Shown piece by piece: positions 8,559 through 16,501 of a stretch of DNA of 46,478 nt (position 1 is the stretch's first letter; each line of letters begins with the position of its first letter). The translations under genes were made by a program, and so were the position numbers. The DNA is from an uncultured Clostridia bacterium. Lineage in GTDB: Bacteria; Bacillota; Clostridia; Oscillospirales; Acutalibacteraceae. The notes under the pieces are model-generated. The model made no database searches and was not told the DNA's origin. It worked only from the letters and a program-made list of their open reading frames with translations. The stretch is from NCBI GenBank assembly GCA_944384985.1, contig CALWVM010000017.1, positions 1 through 46,478 of the forward strand. Reading direction: 5' to 3'.

Positions 8559-8579
8559 TCACAAAATTTGTGCTATAAT
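8547..8579 (+). promoter_or_regulatory. Extended -10 promoter with two adjacent palindromes, upstream of phoH
   Basis: TGCTATAAT (8571-8579) is a perfect extended -10; GTGACT at 8551-8556 gives a partial -35 with a 17-bp spacer. Two perfect inverted repeats lie across it: ATTAGT-G-ACTAAT (8547-8559) covers the -35 and the yqfD stop codon, and CACAAA-A-TTTGTG (8560-8572) abuts the -10. The arrangement fits an operator for a dimeric repressor, but no regulator is identified. Confidence 0.55.
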
Positions 8580-8619
8580 ATATTTAATATAGCTATAATT
8601 TTTCGTTTGGAGGGATTTT

Positions 8620-9582
8620 TTGTTCGAACAGGTTATCAACGTGGACCGTATGGAGCACGCCGTCAGTCTGTTCGGAAGTTTTGACGAGAACATCCGTCAG
8701 ATCGAAGAGGCATTTTCCGTGCGCGTCATCAGCCGCGGGTCGGATATCAAGATCAGCGGTGAGGCGGAAAACGTCGCCAAGGCAACGCGTGCGATTGAAG
8801 GGCTTTTGACGCTCATCAACAAAGGCGAAGCGCTTTCGGAGCAGAACGTGCGCTATGTGCTCTCGCTCGTCAACGAGGGCGCGGAGGACAAGCTTTCCGA
8901 TATGGTCGGCGACTGCATCTGCATCACGGCTAAGGGCAAGCCCGTCAAGCCGAAAACGCTCGGGCAGAAGCGGTATGTCGAAGCCATCCGCCAAAACACC
9001 ATCACGCTCGGTGCGGGCCCGGCGGGCACCGGCAAAACATACCTTGCCGTCGCCATGGCGGTCACGGCGTTCCGCGCAAAAGAGGTCAACCGCATCATTT
9101 TAACGCGCCCCGCGGTGGAAGCGGGCGAAAAGCTTGGCTTCCTGCCCGGCGATTTACAGCAAAAGGTAGACCCCTACCTGCGGCCGCTTTACGACGCGCT
9201 TTTTGATATGCTTGGGGCAGAGACGTTCCAGCGCTATCAGGAGCGCGGCAGCATTGAGGTCGCGCCGCTCGCCTATATGCGCGGGCGCACGCTTGACGAC
9301 AGCTTCATCATTCTGGACGAAGCGCAGAACACCACGCGCGAGCAGATGAAAATGTTCTTGACGCGCTTAGGGTTCAATTCCAAAATGGTCGTCACAGGCG
9401 ACGTGACGCAGATTGACTTGCCGGACGGTAAAAAGTCCGGACTTTTGCAGGCGATGCGAATCTTAAAAAACATTCCGGATATTTCCGTCTGCCGCTTCAC
9501 GGAAAAAGACGTGGTGCGGCACAGACTGGTGCAGGACATCATCAAAGCCTATGAAAAAAGCGAGGAGGCACGAAAAAAATGA
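8620..9582 (+). CDS. phoH: PhoH family ATPase
   Basis: 320-aa cytoplasmic protein with an N-terminal KH-like region (about 1-90) and a P-loop ATPase domain: Walker A GPAGTGKT at residues 133-140 and Walker B IILDEAQN with Asp233-Glu234. PhoH-like proteins are linked to RNA metabolism and sit next to ybeY in many bacteria, as here. The start is TTG at 8620 with TTGGAGGG about seven bases upstream; no better ATG exists nearby. It overlaps ybeY by 4 nt. In Bacillus a large 7TM-HD hydrolase gene (yqfF) lies between phoH and ybeY; it is absent in this window. Confidence 0.93.
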   Translation: MFEQVINVDRMEHAVSLFGSFDENIRQIEEAFSVRVISRGSDIKISGEAENVAKATRAIEGLLTLINKGEALSEQNVRYVLSLVNEGAEDKLSDMVGDCICITAKGKPVKPKTLGQKRYVEAIRQNTITLGAGPAGTGKTYLAVAMAVTAFRAKEVNRIILTRPAVEAGEKLGFLPGDLQQKVDPYLRPLYDALFDMLGAETFQRYQERGSIEVAPLAYMRGRTLDDSFIILDEAQNTTREQMKMFLTRLGFNSKMVVTGDVTQIDLPDGKKSGLLQAMRILKNIPDISVCRFTEKDVVRHRLVQDIIKAYEKSEEARKK

Positions 9583-10085
9583 CCGATAAAATCAAAGTTA
9601 TCATTTCCAACAACCAGAAAGCCGTTAAGATCCCGACCGGCGTGCGCATGCTTGTGCGCCGTTGCTGCCATGCCGTGCTTGTGCAGGAAAACTTCGAGGG
9701 CTCGGCGGAGATCAGCGTGACCTTTGTGGATGACGCGCAGATTCAGGAACTCAATAAAAAGCACCGCGGCATCGACAAGCCCACCGACGTGCTTTCCTTC
9801 CCGCTCGGTGAAAACGGCAACTATGACGTAAATCCCGAAACGGGCGCGAAAGTGCTTGGGGATATCGTCATTTCCATGGAACGCGCCGTCAAGCAGGCGG
9901 AGGAATACGGGCATCCCTTACAGCGCGAAGTGGCGTTTTTGACCGTGCACTCCATGCTGCATTTGCTCGGCTACGACCATGTGAACGGCGGCCTGGAAGC
10001 CGTACATATGCGCGAAAAGGAAGAGGCCGTTCTTACACAGTTGGGGCTTAAACGCAACGGCAGCTATTATTACGACGGCGAGTGA
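9579..10085 (+). CDS. ybeY: Endoribonuclease YbeY (rRNA maturation)
   Basis: 168-aa single-domain metalloprotein that takes part in 16S rRNA 3'-end maturation and ribosome quality control. The zinc-binding motif HSMLHLLGYDH is intact, with His124, His128 and His134 as ligands. The conserved region TDVLSFPLG precedes it. Start ATG overlaps the phoH stop (ATGA), which indicates translational coupling. Length is normal; the C-terminal 20 residues are a Tyr/Asp-rich tail of no assigned function. Confidence 0.95.
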   Translation: MTDKIKVIISNNQKAVKIPTGVRMLVRRCCHAVLVQENFEGSAEISVTFVDDAQIQELNKKHRGIDKPTDVLSFPLGENGNYDVNPETGAKVLGDIVISMERAVKQAEEYGHPLQREVAFLTVHSMLHLLGYDHVNGGLEAVHMREKEEAVLTQLGLKRNGSYYYDGE

Positions 10086-10087
10086 GC

Positions 10088-10582
10088 ATGAAAAATCTTT
10101 TCAAAAGCTTCGGCTATGCGTTTCGCGGCATCGGCTATGCCCTTGTGCATGAACGCAATATGCGCATTCATTTTGTGTGCATGGCCTATATGTATACCTT
10201 TCTTGCGGTATATGATTTTTTTGACGTGTCGCGCACGCAGTTTGCGCTTTTGTTTTTAGCAAATGCGCTGGTCGTCGCCGCGGAGCTTATCAACACCGCG
10301 GTTGAGCGCACGGTAGACCTTGTGACGGACACCTACCGTGAAAACGCGAAAATCGCCAAGGACACTGCCGCCGGCGCTGTGCTTTGCTGCGCGGTATTTG
10401 CCGTGGCTACAGGCATTGCGGTACTCGGGCAGCGCGCGGCTTTTACGGCGATGTTCCATTACTATCGCGAAAAGCCGTGGATGCTTTTGATCTTCGTTTT
10501 GTCCATCGCTGCTGCGACCGTATTTATTTTTAAGGGATTTGGCAAACACAGCCGCCCGGGGAAGGATGAAAAAAGCCTATGA
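10088..10582 (+). CDS. dgkA: Diacylglycerol/undecaprenol kinase, DgkA family
   Basis: 164-aa membrane enzyme, probably phosphorylating undecaprenol as in most Gram-positive members. The family signature ELINTAVERTVDLVTD lies near the middle, flanked by membrane helices (about residues 30-50 and 60-80). An extra C-terminal hydrophobic segment (about 128-150) ending in a basic tail makes it longer than the usual 120-135 aa form. The ATG at 10088 is chosen; a GTG at 10082 overlapping the ybeY stop is an alternative that adds two residues. It overlaps era by 4 nt. Confidence 0.88.
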   Translation: MKNLFKSFGYAFRGIGYALVHERNMRIHFVCMAYMYTFLAVYDFFDVSRTQFALLFLANALVVAAELINTAVERTVDLVTDTYRENAKIAKDTAAGAVLCCAVFAVATGIAVLGQRAAFTAMFHYYREKPWMLLIFVLSIAAATVFIFKGFGKHSRPGKDEKSL

Positions 10583-11481
10583 GCAACCCGTCGAAGACCG
10601 CCTTTATTGCCATCGTCGGCAAGGCGAACGTCGGGAAATCTTCGATATTGAACCGCCTTTTGGGCACCAAGATCGCCATTGTCTCGGACAAGCCGCAGAC
10701 CACGCGCACGCGCATCATGGGGGTCTTAACAACCGACGACAACGTACAGCTCGTGTTTACCGACACGCCCGGTTTTCACCGCCCGCGCACCAAGCTCGGC
10801 GAAAAAATGGTGCAGGCGGTCTCGGACAGCATCTCCGGTGTAGATGCCTGTCTGTTTGTCTGCGAAGCCGAGGGCGGCGAATTAAACGACGCGGAAACCA
10901 AGCTTTTGGAAAAGATCCGCGCGGCAAAAGTCCCGGCGCTGCTCGCCATCAACAAAATCGACCTGCTCCCTGACAAATCCGTGCTTGCCGCCCGCATTGC
11001 GTACCTTGCCGGGCTTGCTGATTTTAAAAGCGTCATTCCCGTTTCGGCAAGGGACGGCAACGGCATGGACGCGCTGCTTGATGAACTGAAGGCCTGCGCG
11101 TATGAGAGCGCGCACTTTTTCCCGGACGATACGCTGACTGACCAACCCGAACGCGTGCTCGCCGCCGAGATGCTGCGCGAAAAAATGCTGCGTCTGTTAA
11201 GGCGGGAGATCCCGCACGGCACGGCCGTTTCGATTGAACGCATGCGTGAGCGTGAGGACGCGCCCATTCTCGACATAGACGCTGTGATCTACTGTGAAAA
11301 AGAATCGCACAAGGGCATCATCATCGGCAAAGGCGGCGGGATGCTCAAAAAAATCGCCACGCTTGCGCGCCAGGATATGGAACGATTTTTTGACTGCAAG
11401 GTCAATTTGCAATGCCGCGTTAAAGTCAAAGAAGACTGGCGCAACCGGGAGGGGCTCATTCACAATTTTGGATTAGATTAA
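10579..11481 (+). CDS. era: GTPase Era
   Basis: 300-aa GTP-binding protein required for 30S subunit assembly, binding the 3' end of 16S rRNA. G1 motif GKANVGKS (residues 14-21), G3 DTPGFH, G4 NKID and a C-terminal KH RNA-binding domain with the GKGGGMLKKI motif near residue 250 are all present. The start overlaps the dgkA stop. Normal length, no missing motif. Confidence 0.97.
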   Translation: MSNPSKTAFIAIVGKANVGKSSILNRLLGTKIAIVSDKPQTTRTRIMGVLTTDDNVQLVFTDTPGFHRPRTKLGEKMVQAVSDSISGVDACLFVCEAEGGELNDAETKLLEKIRAAKVPALLAINKIDLLPDKSVLAARIAYLAGLADFKSVIPVSARDGNGMDALLDELKACAYESAHFFPDDTLTDQPERVLAAEMLREKMLRLLRREIPHGTAVSIERMREREDAPILDIDAVIYCEKESHKGIIIGKGGGMLKKIATLARQDMERFFDCKVNLQCRVKVKEDWRNREGLIHNFGLD

Positions 11482-11546
11482 CAGGTATTTTGTCCGCCGC
11501 CGCGGGGGAAGGTAAAAGTACAAACCTTCCGAAAGCGGTGTACGGC

Positions 11547-11708
11547 ATGGCACAGACGTATTGGGACATTTTCACGAAAAGCGGCAGCATTCAGGATTAT
11601 CTGGCGTATTGCAAAAACCGTCCGGAATTCCAAAACCGCCGCGGCGAGGACGAGTTGGATGAACCTGACGACCAAGGGACTGATCCTCAAAGAACAGAAT
11701 ATCGGTGA
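11547..11708 (+). CDS. yqzL: Small YqzL-like protein overlapping recO
   Basis: 53-aa protein carrying the TYWDIFTKSGSIQDYLAYCK pattern seen in the small YqzL-type proteins encoded between era and recO in Bacillus and clostridia. Function is unknown. The ATG at 11547 is chosen because the similarity begins there; a TTG at 11490 would give 72 residues but the extra N terminus has no family resemblance. Neither start has a strong ribosome site. Its last 50 bases overlap the recO reading frame in another frame, so the acidic C-terminal tail (residues 29-53) is constrained by recO and may be poorly conserved. Confidence 0.65.
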   Translation: MAQTYWDIFTKSGSIQDYLAYCKNRPEFQNRRGEDELDEPDDQGTDPQRTEYR

Positions 11709-12402
11709 GCGCGACAAGCTGGTGACGGTGCTCACCGAAGAACGCGGCGTGCTGCGCGCGTTCGTGCGCGGGGCAAAATCCGTCAAAAGCAAAAAGCAGG
11801 CGGCGACCACCAAATTCTGCTATGCGCGGCTGTCCATTTATGAAGGCAAGGACAGCTACATAATCGACGAAGCCGAGGCTTTGGAAATGTTTTTCGGGCT
11901 GCGCGATGATCTGGAAAAGCTGGCGCTCGGGGAATATTTTCTCGAGCTTGGGCTTGTGTTTTCGCCCGAGGAACAAAACGCGCGCGACAATTTGCGGTTG
12001 CTGCTCAATTCTCTGTATATGCTCGCAAACGGCAAACGCCCGCCCGAAATGCTCAAGGCGCTTACGGAGCTGCGCCTGCTTTCTTTAGCCGGTTACGCGC
12101 CGAATCTTGTCGCCTGTGAAAAATGCGGGTGTTTTGAATCCGACCCCATGTATTTTGACATTTCGGAGGGGCTTTTATACTGCGACAACTGCGCGCCCGC
12201 TACGGCGCCGTTTGCGCTCTCCTTAGGCGTTGTCAACGCCATGCGGCACATTGTATTTTCGGATTTCCGGCAGCTGTATGCCTTCAAGACCAGCGGCACG
12301 GTGACGGAAGAACTCGCGTATGTTTCGGAAGCCTATTTGCGAAGCCGCGTGGACCGTAAATTGAAAACGCTGGAATTCTACAATTCCGTGCGGAAATTAT
12401 AG
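11659..12402 (+). CDS. recO: DNA repair protein RecO
   Basis: 247-aa protein of the RecFOR pathway, which helps load RecA on single-stranded DNA. The N-terminal OB-fold starts with TTKGLILKEQNIGERDKLVT, and the zinc site has CEKC (Cys153, Cys156) and CDNC (Cys175, Cys178). Length is typical. The ATG at 11659 lies inside the yqzL-like gene. The gene ends at a strong terminator, closing the phoH-ybeY-dgkA-era-yqzL-recO unit. Confidence 0.95.
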   Translation: MNLTTKGLILKEQNIGERDKLVTVLTEERGVLRAFVRGAKSVKSKKQAATTKFCYARLSIYEGKDSYIIDEAEALEMFFGLRDDLEKLALGEYFLELGLVFSPEEQNARDNLRLLLNSLYMLANGKRPPEMLKALTELRLLSLAGYAPNLVACEKCGCFESDPMYFDISEGLLYCDNCAPATAPFALSLGVVNAMRHIVFSDFRQLYAFKTSGTVTEELAYVSEAYLRSRVDRKLKTLEFYNSVRKL

Positions 12403-12419
12403 TGTTTTAGAATTTTGGA

Positions 12420-12450
12420 AAGACGCTGCAAGGCGTCTTTTTTTGTTTTT
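12420..12450 (+). terminator. Rho-independent terminator after recO
   Basis: AAGACGC (12420-12426) pairs with GCGTCTT (12433-12439) around a 6-nt loop, followed by TTTTTTGTTTTT. It lies 17 bp after the recO stop and separates the recO unit from the sigma-factor unit. Confidence 0.88.
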
Positions 12451-12505
12451 TTGTCATATTTTGTACTTTTTATGACTACCGATTGAAAGGAGGCGGACCT
12501 TTAGT

Positions 12506-13057
12506 TTGGACAGCGCTGCAAAACGACGGGCGGACAAGGGATTTACCGAAGCCTATGAAGCCTGCTATCTTTCTTTAATCAAATACTGTACGGTGCGCAT
12601 GGGCGACGCTCGCGCGCAGGCGGATGACTGTGTGCAAGAGGCTTTTCTGGTTTTTTACAACAAACTGCTTTGCGGCGAAACCATTCAAAATCCGTGCGCC
12701 TTTCTGTACCGCACGACCGACAATTTCCTGAAACAGGCGGTTTCGCGATATGCACGCGACCAAAAGTGGCACGTACCGCTGGAGGATGCCGGGCAGCTTG
12801 CCGACGAGCAGTCGCTTCCCTTTTCAAAAGAGGATCTGGATTACGATGCGTGCGCCAAGGCTCTGCTGCAAACGCTCTCTGAAGACGAGCAAACGCTTTA
12901 CCGGCTCAAATACATGGAAAAGCGAAGCCTGCGCGAGATCGCAGAACTCCTGGAGATCACGCCGGCAGCCGCCGCCAAGCGCACCTCGCGGCTGCGCGCC
13001 GCCGTTAAGGAAAAATTGACGCAAACCATTCAAGACCACGACAAAGGAGGGACTTGA
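12506..13057 (+). CDS. ECF-type RNA polymerase sigma factor
   Basis: 183-aa sigma-70 family protein of the ECF type. Region 2 (about residues 10-80) includes the DDCVQEAFLVFYNKL helix, and region 4 (about 115-170) has the SLREIAELLEITPAAAAKR helix-turn-helix. A long low-similarity linker joins them. Start is TTG at 12506; AAGGAGG is 12 bases upstream, slightly far. It ends one base before the next gene, the usual sigma/anti-sigma spacing. A 5-bp inverted repeat (TCATA/TATGA, 12454-12475) lies upstream but no clear own promoter was identified. Confidence 0.88.
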   Translation: MDSAAKRRADKGFTEAYEACYLSLIKYCTVRMGDARAQADDCVQEAFLVFYNKLLCGETIQNPCAFLYRTTDNFLKQAVSRYARDQKWHVPLEDAGQLADEQSLPFSKEDLDYDACAKALLQTLSEDEQTLYRLKYMEKRSLREIAELLEITPAAAAKRTSRLRAAVKEKLTQTIQDHDKGGT

Positions 13058-13058
13058 C

Positions 13059-14111
13059 ATGCAAGCCCTGATTGTAACCGATGAGATCCTGCAAGACCTG
13101 TGGGATGACTGCGGGTTCCTTGTCGAATGCAGACAGATTTTGACGGAAACAATGGACGCAGAGATCGCCAAGGGCGATGATATGGACTGTGATTTGCTCG
13201 ACGCATGTGCCGACGTCCTGCTGCTTTTGCAAACGGACGCGGCGGCGCATCCGGCGCCGCAAACGCTCGAAAGCTGCAAAAAGCTGCGCAAAAAAGTCTG
13301 CGCACGCTCCGCCTACGGAAGCAGACAGCGGCGTGCCCTGTACGCCGCCTGCGCCTGTGCGGTTTTACTGGTCGCTGCCGGCACCGCCGCTTCGCACACG
13401 GCGACCGGCGAAACCATCACCCGCAGCCTTTCCGAAAAAATCGCCGCACTGTTCGGCAGAGAGGAAACGACCCTACCCGCACCCGAACCGGAACCGGGTG
13501 AAACACAACCCGTGACCGAGTCTGTTACACAAACGCCGAGCGAGCCCGCCGAACCCGAAACCCGATCTTCGAAAAAGGCTGCGGCAGCAAAAGAAGTCAA
13601 AAACGAGCCTGCGCGCATTTACGGTGTTTTTTCCGATGCGCTTAAGACCGAATACTTCGTCGGCGAAAAGTTGGATATGGCCGGCGTGCGCGTTATGGTT
13701 GTTTATGCCGACGGCAGCGAGCGGGAGGTGCCGCTGGCAGACTGTACGGTGCAAACGGGAAGCGGTTTTTCACAGGATCCGGGCAAATACACCGTCACCG
13801 TATTTTACGAAGGGCTTTCTTTCAGCTACGGCGTAACGGTAAATGCCGTGCCGCAGAGCGTGATTCTCAATTCAATCTACGGCGTGTTCCCGCCGGATTA
13901 CACCTTTACGGTGCCGTCCTTGGACAATATCGACCTTTCCGGCATGACCGTCAAAGCGGTGTACTCTGACGGCAGCGAGCGCACGCTCACGTCCGAAGAA
14001 TACAAAATCACGGTTGAGCGCAATTTCATGGATCTGGCAAACAAGGCGCTCGTGACCGTCTCCTACGAAGAACGCGCATTTTCCTTTATCCTGACCGAGG
14101 AGGTACAGTAA
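13059..14111 (+). CDS. Probable anti-sigma factor with extracellular bacterial Ig-like (Big_3) domains
   Basis: 350-aa one-pass membrane protein. The cytoplasmic N-terminal 90 residues are helical and acidic without a clear zinc anti-sigma motif; one membrane segment is at about 93-112 (ALYAACACAVLLVAAGTAA). An acidic Pro/Glu/Thr linker (about 130-180) leads to two Big_3-like domains at about 187-270 and 275-350, each with the VYSDGSER / YTVTVFYEG type repeats. Position one base after an ECF sigma gene and this topology make it a likely anti-sigma factor that senses something outside the cell (inference). The anti-sigma activity itself is not proven by sequence. Confidence 0.75.
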   Translation: MQALIVTDEILQDLWDDCGFLVECRQILTETMDAEIAKGDDMDCDLLDACADVLLLLQTDAAAHPAPQTLESCKKLRKKVCARSAYGSRQRRALYAACACAVLLVAAGTAASHTATGETITRSLSEKIAALFGREETTLPAPEPEPGETQPVTESVTQTPSEPAEPETRSSKKAAAAKEVKNEPARIYGVFSDALKTEYFVGEKLDMAGVRVMVVYADGSEREVPLADCTVQTGSGFSQDPGKYTVTVFYEGLSFSYGVTVNAVPQSVILNSIYGVFPPDYTFTVPSLDNIDLSGMTVKAVYSDGSERTLTSEEYKITVERNFMDLANKALVTVSYEERAFSFILTEEVQ

Positions 14112-14112
14112 G

Positions 14113-16326
14113 ATGAAACGCAAAACCACCCGATTCCAAAAAGCTGCCGTGCTGCTGCTGATCCTGTCGATGCTGCTGACGGCGTTCCCCGTCGCCTCCT
14201 TCGCGCTCGAGACCGCAGACGGGCTTGTCTACACCACGCAGGACGGCGAGATCACGATCACGCAATACACGGGAGATGAAACGCAAATCGCCGTGCCTGC
14301 TTCCATCAACGGGAATCCCGTTACCGAGATCGCGCCGGGCGCGTTTTCCTATAAGCCGAAGCTGCAATCGGTGACGCTGCCCGAAACGGTTGAAACCATC
14401 GGCATGATGGCATTTTTCGCCAATGAAGCACTTTCGGAAATCAACATAGCCGAGCTGCAGGCCCTTACCTATATCGGCGCATACGCCTTTGCCGGTACAG
14501 CTATAGCAGGCGAGCTGACGCTGCCCGAAAGCGTGACGGAGATCGGCGCCGCCGCCTTTGGCATGACAAACCTTTCCGCGCTGCACTTAGGCAAAAATGT
14601 CGGTCCGGTGCGACCGCAAAGTGCAGAACCATGGGTCACGGTGTTCAAAAACGCGGGGATTGACCTTTCCAAGCTTCTCGGCATTAGTATTGATGTAAGC
14701 TTCCTGATTGAGCCTTACGAGACCACCGCACAGCAGAAAAACATCGCGCCCAACTGCAACCAGTTAAAGCGCATCACCGTGGACGATGCGAACCCCTATT
14801 ACCGCGCCTGGGGCGGTGTGCTTTTTAACCGCAATATGACGGAACTTTACTGCTACCCGGCGGGCAAGGCGGCAAGCATCTACATCATGCCCGCCACGGT
14901 CGAGCATTTTTACGACGCGTTCGGCGGGCTGTATCTGGCAAACGCCTCCATTCGCTATGTCGATGAACTGGATCTGATGGACAACGGCCTGATGCCGGAG
15001 GGCTGGACCGATTTCGGCGCCGCGCTGCAACTGGAAAACATCGTGCTTTCTGCAAATGTCAAGGAGATCAGCAAGGCTGCATTTTACAACACCGGCATTA
15101 CAAGCATTTTCATCCCGAAAAGCGTGACCTCCATTGGGGAAAAGGCGTTCTGGCACTGCCGCAGCCTCACCACCGTGGGCTTTGACCGCGGCTCGGTCTA
15201 CACCGAACTGCCAAAAGCATGTTTTCAGGACTGCGGCAAGCTGCAAAACGTGACGTTCGGCAAGATCGCATACCTTTCTGCGCTTGCTTTCGACGGCTGC
15301 ACGTCGCTCACATCCATTGACCTGACGAATGTTGCAGCGATAGACAGCAGCGCGTTTGACAACTGCGCAAACCTGGAAGAAGTCGTCTATCGCGACGACG
15401 GCAGTGCCGACAAGGCGACCGTTTCGGCAAAAGCGTTTCAGGATACCGATTCGCTTACGACCGTTTTGCTCGGCAACTCGGTGGAAAGCGTGGACGCCTA
15501 TGCATTCGCGGACTGCGACGCGCTTGAGACCGTCTATATCTCCGATGAGATCGAAAACATCAGCGACACGGCGTTTGACGGCAGTGACAACCTGACGATC
15601 GTTTGCCCGAGCGAGACGTGCTACGCTTACAGCTACGCGAAAGCAAACAACATCCCCGTCACAACGCTCGTGGTCTCACCCATTGCAAACCAGACTTTTA
15701 CGGGCTTCGCCATTGAGCCGGATCTGACCGTAAAAGCCAGCGGCAAGACGCTGACCAAAGACGTCGATTATGAAGTGTATTTTAAAGATAACGTAAGTAC
15801 GGGCACAGCGAGCGTGACCGTGCTCGGCAAGGGCGCTTACAGCATGTTCGCGAGCCTCGGCAAATTTGCGATTATGCCGCGTGACCTTTCCGACGGCGTG
15901 CTTTGCAGCGACATTGCCCAGCAGGTTGCGTCCGACGCGCCCTGCGAACCCAGCCTTGCACTGACCTGCGGCAGCTACATTCTGGAAGAAGGCACAGACT
16001 ATCTGCTCGCGTATTCCAACAACGCCGCACCCGGCACGGCAAGCGTCACGATCCGGGGCATCGGCAACTTCACGGGCGAACAGACTGTGACTTTTGAGAT
16101 TGCCGAAGCTGCCGACTCCCTGCCCGAGGAGATCCTCCCCGGCGACCTGAGCGGCGACGGCATGCTGGCACTGACGGATTATGCGCTGCTTGCGGATGCG
16201 TGCGTCGGCGCGCTGGAGCTTTCCGATGCGCAATTCGCAGCGGCAGACCTCAACGGCGACGGCGCCGTAGACGGCTTTGACCTCATGCTGCTGGATCTGA
16301 AACTGAACCGTTCCAAGACATTTTGA
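14113..16326 (+). CDS. Secreted BspA-type leucine-rich-repeat protein with C-terminal dockerin-like module
   Basis: 737-aa exported protein. A signal peptide ends near residue 32 (LLLILSMLLTAFPVASFA). Residues about 35-510 contain many LRR_5 (BspA-like) repeats of the form VTLPETVETIGMMAFFAN. Two Ig-like MBG/FGF-type repeats with the phrase GTASVT follow (about 520-675). The last 60 residues (677-737) hold two calcium-loop motifs, DLSGDGMLALTD and DLNGDGAVDGFD, typical of type-I dockerins. So the protein may attach to a cohesin-bearing scaffold. Start ATG is preceded by AGGAGG. It is the third gene behind the sigma/anti-sigma pair and is presumably their regulatory target or sensor partner (inference). 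Confidence 0.88.
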   Translation: MKRKTTRFQKAAVLLLILSMLLTAFPVASFALETADGLVYTTQDGEITITQYTGDETQIAVPASINGNPVTEIAPGAFSYKPKLQSVTLPETVETIGMMAFFANEALSEINIAELQALTYIGAYAFAGTAIAGELTLPESVTEIGAAAFGMTNLSALHLGKNVGPVRPQSAEPWVTVFKNAGIDLSKLLGISIDVSFLIEPYETTAQQKNIAPNCNQLKRITVDDANPYYRAWGGVLFNRNMTELYCYPAGKAASIYIMPATVEHFYDAFGGLYLANASIRYVDELDLMDNGLMPEGWTDFGAALQLENIVLSANVKEISKAAFYNTGITSIFIPKSVTSIGEKAFWHCRSLTTVGFDRGSVYTELPKACFQDCGKLQNVTFGKIAYLSALAFDGCTSLTSIDLTNVAAIDSSAFDNCANLEEVVYRDDGSADKATVSAKAFQDTDSLTTVLLGNSVESVDAYAFADCDALETVYISDEIENISDTAFDGSDNLTIVCPSETCYAYSYAKANNIPVTTLVVSPIANQTFTGFAIEPDLTVKASGKTLTKDVDYEVYFKDNVSTGTASVTVLGKGAYSMFASLGKFAIMPRDLSDGVLCSDIAQQVASDAPCEPSLALTCGSYILEEGTDYLLAYSNNAAPGTASVTIRGIGNFTGEQTVTFEIAEAADSLPEEILPGDLSGDGMLALTDYALLADACVGALELSDAQFAAADLNGDGAVDGFDLMLLDLKLNRSKTF

Positions 16327-16347
16327 ATGCACCCGTCCCATTTCGGC

Positions 16348-16386
16348 AGCCGCCGCGGCAAGATTTGCCGCGGCGGCTTTTTCTTG
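16348..16386 (+). terminator. Rho-independent terminator after the LRR-dockerin gene
   Basis: A 14-bp GC-rich stem (16348-16361 with 16365-16378, sequence AGCCGCCGCGGCAA) closed by a 3-nt loop is followed by TTTTTCTT. It ends the sigma/anti-sigma/LRR unit. Confidence 0.9.
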
Positions 16387-16454
16387 ATCTTTCGCCGGTT
16401 TATGCACATTCGATAGATTTCCGCCATATTTATAAATATTTCTTGTGTAGATGA

Positions 16455-16483
16455 TTGCTTTTTTTGCGGAAATACGGTATGAT
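16455..16483 (+). promoter_or_regulatory. Possible sigma-A promoter for the PI-PLC locus
   Basis: TTGCTT (16455-16460), 17-bp spacer and TATGAT (16478-16483). The predicted start near 16490 would place the ribosome site almost at the 5' end of the mRNA, so the assignment is tentative, but it is the only good candidate between the preceding terminator and the first gene. Confidence 0.4.
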
Positions 16484-16501
16484 ACTGGGGAGGTGTGCAT
16501 C

